This document shows, one piece after another, positions 62,031-64,000 of a stretch of DNA of 64,000 bases. Origin of the DNA: Psychroserpens sp. (GTDB taxonomy: Bacteria > Bacteroidota > Bacteroidia > Flavobacteriales > Flavobacteriaceae); NCBI GenBank assembly GCA_017643165.1, contig JAEPNY010000003.1:1-64000 (forward strand), read 5' to 3'. A model generated the notes under the pieces. The model was not told the origin of the DNA. It ran no database searches and worked only from the letters and a program-made list of their open reading frames with translations. Made by a program: the position numbers and the translations under genes. Within the stretch, counting starts at the first letter, position 1, and each line of letters begins with the position of its first letter.

Positions 62031-63710
62031 ATGAAATACAATTACTTCCTATGCTTATTACTATTGGTAATGGCATGCAAGAAAACTGAGGATTCTAATC
62101 TATCTACTGAAACTGAAACTGAAACAAACGAAACTGTTACAGATGATAATGACATTAGTGACATTTCAACCAAAGATTTTCGAGAATTCAAAGTCTTAGA
62201 TTCTAAATACATTTCAAATGAATCCATTTGGGCTGATGTCAATGCGGATCTCGCAGATTTCACTGAAGACGATTACAAGGAACTTTCTCCGTTAATTTTG
62301 GATCAGGATATACCTACCTTACATGGAAATATCCTAAATGGGAAGTTAAGCTTTGAAAGCCTAACCAAATTCTACCTCTATCGTATTCGAAAATATGATC
62401 GGGAAAATGACTTATCGTTAAACTCAGTTATCTCTATTAATCCCAATGCCATAAATGAAGCTCGTGCTAAAGATGCCATGTTTAAGGATATGGAGGTAAG
62501 AGAAAATATTAATTACTCGGTTTTTGGGATGCCAATTTTATTAAAAGATAATATTAACACATCTGAAATGCCTACGACCGCTGGAGCTGTGGCATTCAAG
62601 GTTAATCAAACAGATGATGCCTTTATTGTGTCGCAATTGAAAGCGAATCACGCCATTATTTTAGGTAAAGCAAACCTGAGTGAATGGGCCTATTTCTTTT
62701 GTGGAGATTGCCCAAGTGGCTATTCGGCAATTGGCGGACAAACACTTAATCCCTATGGCAGACGTGTTATAGATACGGGTGGTTCAAGTTCGGGAAGTGG
62801 AGTTGCGGTCGCAGCAAATTTTTGTGCCGCTGCGATTGGTAGCGAAACCTCTGGGTCTATATTGTCGCCTGCAAGTCAGAATTCAACCGTTGGATTGAAG
62901 CCAACCATCGGACTCGTAAGCCGTACAGGAATTGTTCCTATATCGTCAACTTTAGATACGGCAGGACCAATTACACGAACAGTGATAGACAATGCCATCG
63001 TACTAGATGCCATATTCGGTGAAGATAAAGTTGATTCTAAATCATTTATGATTTTGTGGCAGCAGCCTTTTTACGCAGAAAATCTCGATAAGGGTTCACT
63101 TGAAGGTAAACGATTTGGGATGTTCAATAATCTAAAATCAGATACGCTCTATATGAGCGCTATTGAAGTCCTCAAAGCTAAAGGTGCAGAGATAGTTGAA
63201 ATGGATCCTTTAGAAATTGATCTGCCTAAGTTCATTCGATTACTGAATTTAGATATGAAACCAGATTTGGCAGCCTATTTAAATGACTACAGTAATTCTG
63301 AATTAGGTTATAAAACTATAGAAGATATTATGGCGTTCAATCAGACAGATAGTTCTGGCATTATGCCTTACGGTCAACGTTTATTTAGAGGTGTATCTAA
63401 TGATTCTTCGACTGCTGAAGAATTCGAAGAAATTAAGACTGTGTTAAAGGCAAATGGACAGCAATTCTTTGATGAGCCTATGAAGACTCATCAGTTGGAC
63501 GGGTTTCTTTCAATTAATAATTATCATGCAGGATATGCTGCAGTTGCCGAATATCCTGCGCTGACCGTTCCTATGGGATATTCTGAAAGTGGTGCGCCTA
63601 AGGGCTTAACATTCATTAGTTCAAGATTAAGAGAAAAGCAGCTTTTAGAATGGGCTTACGTGTATGAACAAGCCTCTAAAATGCGTGTGCCACCGAAAAA
63701 TTATAATTAA
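62031..63710 (+). CDS. amidase family lipoprotein
   Basis: Amidase-signature hydrolase of 559 aa exported to the envelope. Lipobox VMAC (residues 13-16), then a Thr/Glu/Asp-rich linker partly coded by a 6-bp tandem repeat. The Ser-Ser-Lys triad is present: Lys in PILLKDNIN, Ser in GGSSSGSGVAVAANFC, Ser in SETSGSI. It may cleave amides in peptidoglycan or amino-acid derivatives; substrate unknown. Converges with the serine hydrolase gene (4-base overlap). Confidence 0.9.
   Translation: MKYNYFLCLLLLVMACKKTEDSNLSTETETETNETVTDDNDISDISTKDFREFKVLDSKYISNESIWADVNADLADFTEDDYKELSPLILDQDIPTLHGNILNGKLSFESLTKFYLYRIRKYDRENDLSLNSVISINPNAINEARAKDAMFKDMEVRENINYSVFGMPILLKDNINTSEMPTTAGAVAFKVNQTDDAFIVSQLKANHAIILGKANLSEWAYFFCGDCPSGYSAIGGQTLNPYGRRVIDTGGSSSGSGVAVAANFCAAAIGSETSGSILSPASQNSTVGLKPTIGLVSRTGIVPISSTLDTAGPITRTVIDNAIVLDAIFGEDKVDSKSFMILWQQPFYAENLDKGSLEGKRFGMFNNLKSDTLYMSAIEVLKAKGAEIVEMDPLEIDLPKFIRLLNLDMKPDLAAYLNDYSNSELGYKTIEDIMAFNQTDSSGIMPYGQRLFRGVSNDSSTAEEFEEIKTVLKANGQQFFDEPMKTHQLDGFLSINNYHAGYAAVAEYPALTVPMGYSESGAPKGLTFISSRLREKQLLEWAYVYEQASKMRVPPKNYN
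62106..62125 (+). repeat. hexanucleotide tandem repeat in the amidase linker
   Basis: Three units of ACTGAA followed by AC, coding for alternating Thr/Glu just after the lipobox. Changes in unit number keep the frame and would only alter linker length. Confidence 0.7.
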
Positions 63711-64000
63711 TTATTGATAAGGGCATTTATTTTAGCCCATAATTCATCGTCAAAATTTGATAAGGCGAAATTTAAATCGTCCGCAGATTCACCCATTCTC
63801 ACAACGACCAAGTTTTGATCTGGTACGATGTATATTTTTTGATCATCACGTCCTAATGCACAAAACATAGTTTCTGGAGCATTTGGAATGATCTCACCTG
63901 GAAATTCAAGTTGTAATTGTGGTAATCTATACGTCGATTTTCCGTTTAACCACCACATATAACCGTAGGCTTGATTTAGATCTTGGGAGGTGTTTATTGC
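63707..64000 (-). CDS. serine hydrolase (beta-lactamase family), C-terminal part
   Basis: The frame stays open to the window edge, so only the last 97 or so residues are seen. GYMWWLNGK followed by FCALGRDDQKIYIVPDQNLVVVRMGES is the C-terminal region of class C beta-lactamase-related serine hydrolases. The catalytic SxxK and YxN motifs are beyond the window. Overlaps the amidase gene tail to tail by 4 bases. Confidence 0.8.
   Translation of the reverse strand, partial: AINTSQDLNQAYGYMWWLNGKSTYRLPQLQLEFPGEIIPNAPETMFCALGRDDQKIYIVPDQNLVVVRMGESADDLNFALSNFDDELWAKINALINN

Noticed and set aside
62106-62125. Hexanucleotide repeat as a phase-variation switch
   Set aside because: Units of six bases keep the frame, so slippage cannot switch the gene off.
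1-64000. CRISPR arrays, insertion sequences, restriction or defence islands
   Set aside because: No regularly spaced repeats, transposase or defence genes seen on either strand.

Overview
The window reads as chromosomal DNA of a Flavobacteriaceae member (phylum Bacteroidota). Support for this: low G+C; no Shine-Dalgarno logic at starts; promoters of the Bacteroidota type (TTTG about 18-20 bp from TAnnTTTG); type IX secretion and gliding genes (gldJ, porU, porV); outer-membrane beta-barrel receptors with an N-terminal carboxypeptidase-like domain; DUF4249 and DUF4295 proteins; and the L28-L33-DUF4295-ftsY cluster. The genus cannot be fixed from sequence alone. There is no insertion sequence, prophage or CRISPR array; gene density is high and the content is mostly core.

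Layout. 1-80: 3' end of a 5S rRNA and its terminator, so an rRNA operon lies just upstream. 155-8437: acyl-CoA dehydrogenase (-), anmK, an amino-acid dehydrogenase with a NhaD-type antiporter, then exbB-exbD-tonB-folC. 8488-8760: two valine tRNAs. 8777-20459: murF and gldJ (-), then porU-porV-cdd-pdhA-pdhC (+). 20535-24148: M28 peptidase, SDR and HAD genes (+) meeting a DoxX-like gene and a surface-type protein (-). 24265-29380: two ECF sigma-factor cassettes on either side of an uncharacterised membrane protein. 29384-35070: DEAD-box helicase, Crp-type regulator, a lipoprotein, htpG and a tail-collar protein. 35146-47060: S9 peptidase, a FabH-like enzyme, a beta-barrel receptor, a CoA-binding protein, a sodium/solute symporter and a large T9SS-exported repeat protein. 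47159-56815: recR, glycosyltransferase, a 2-oxoacid dehydrogenase E2, an acyltransferase-like membrane protein, exonuclease, FAH-family protein, Hpt protein, cinA, rpmB, rpmG, the DUF4295 gene, ftsY. 56825-64000: DUF4249 lipoprotein with its TonB-dependent receptor, an AraC-type membrane regulator, an SRPBCC protein, an amidase, and a serine hydrolase running off the end.

How the genes work together. PorU, PorV and GldJ belong to the type IX secretion/gliding machinery, and the protein at 44100-47060 carries the C-terminal signal of a T9SS cargo. ExbB/ExbD/TonB can energise the two beta-barrel receptors. PdhA/PdhC are parts of pyruvate dehydrogenase, with E1-beta and E3 absent here.

The strongest non-gene signal is a back-to-back pair of identical ECF-type promoters (TGTAACC-N16-CGTC) between a sigma-factor gene and a divergent small membrane-protein gene (24662-24745). 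This predicts an autoregulated sigma regulon with its first target next door. Other items worth a look: a 21-bp repeat with an internal dyad, present twice 95 bp apart upstream of a TonB-dependent receptor operon and beside an AraC-type regulator; a recurring intergenic module of a hairpin plus the 10-mer CTATTAATCA; an E2 acyltransferase whose HxxxDG motif reads HxxxNG; and several operator-like dyads.
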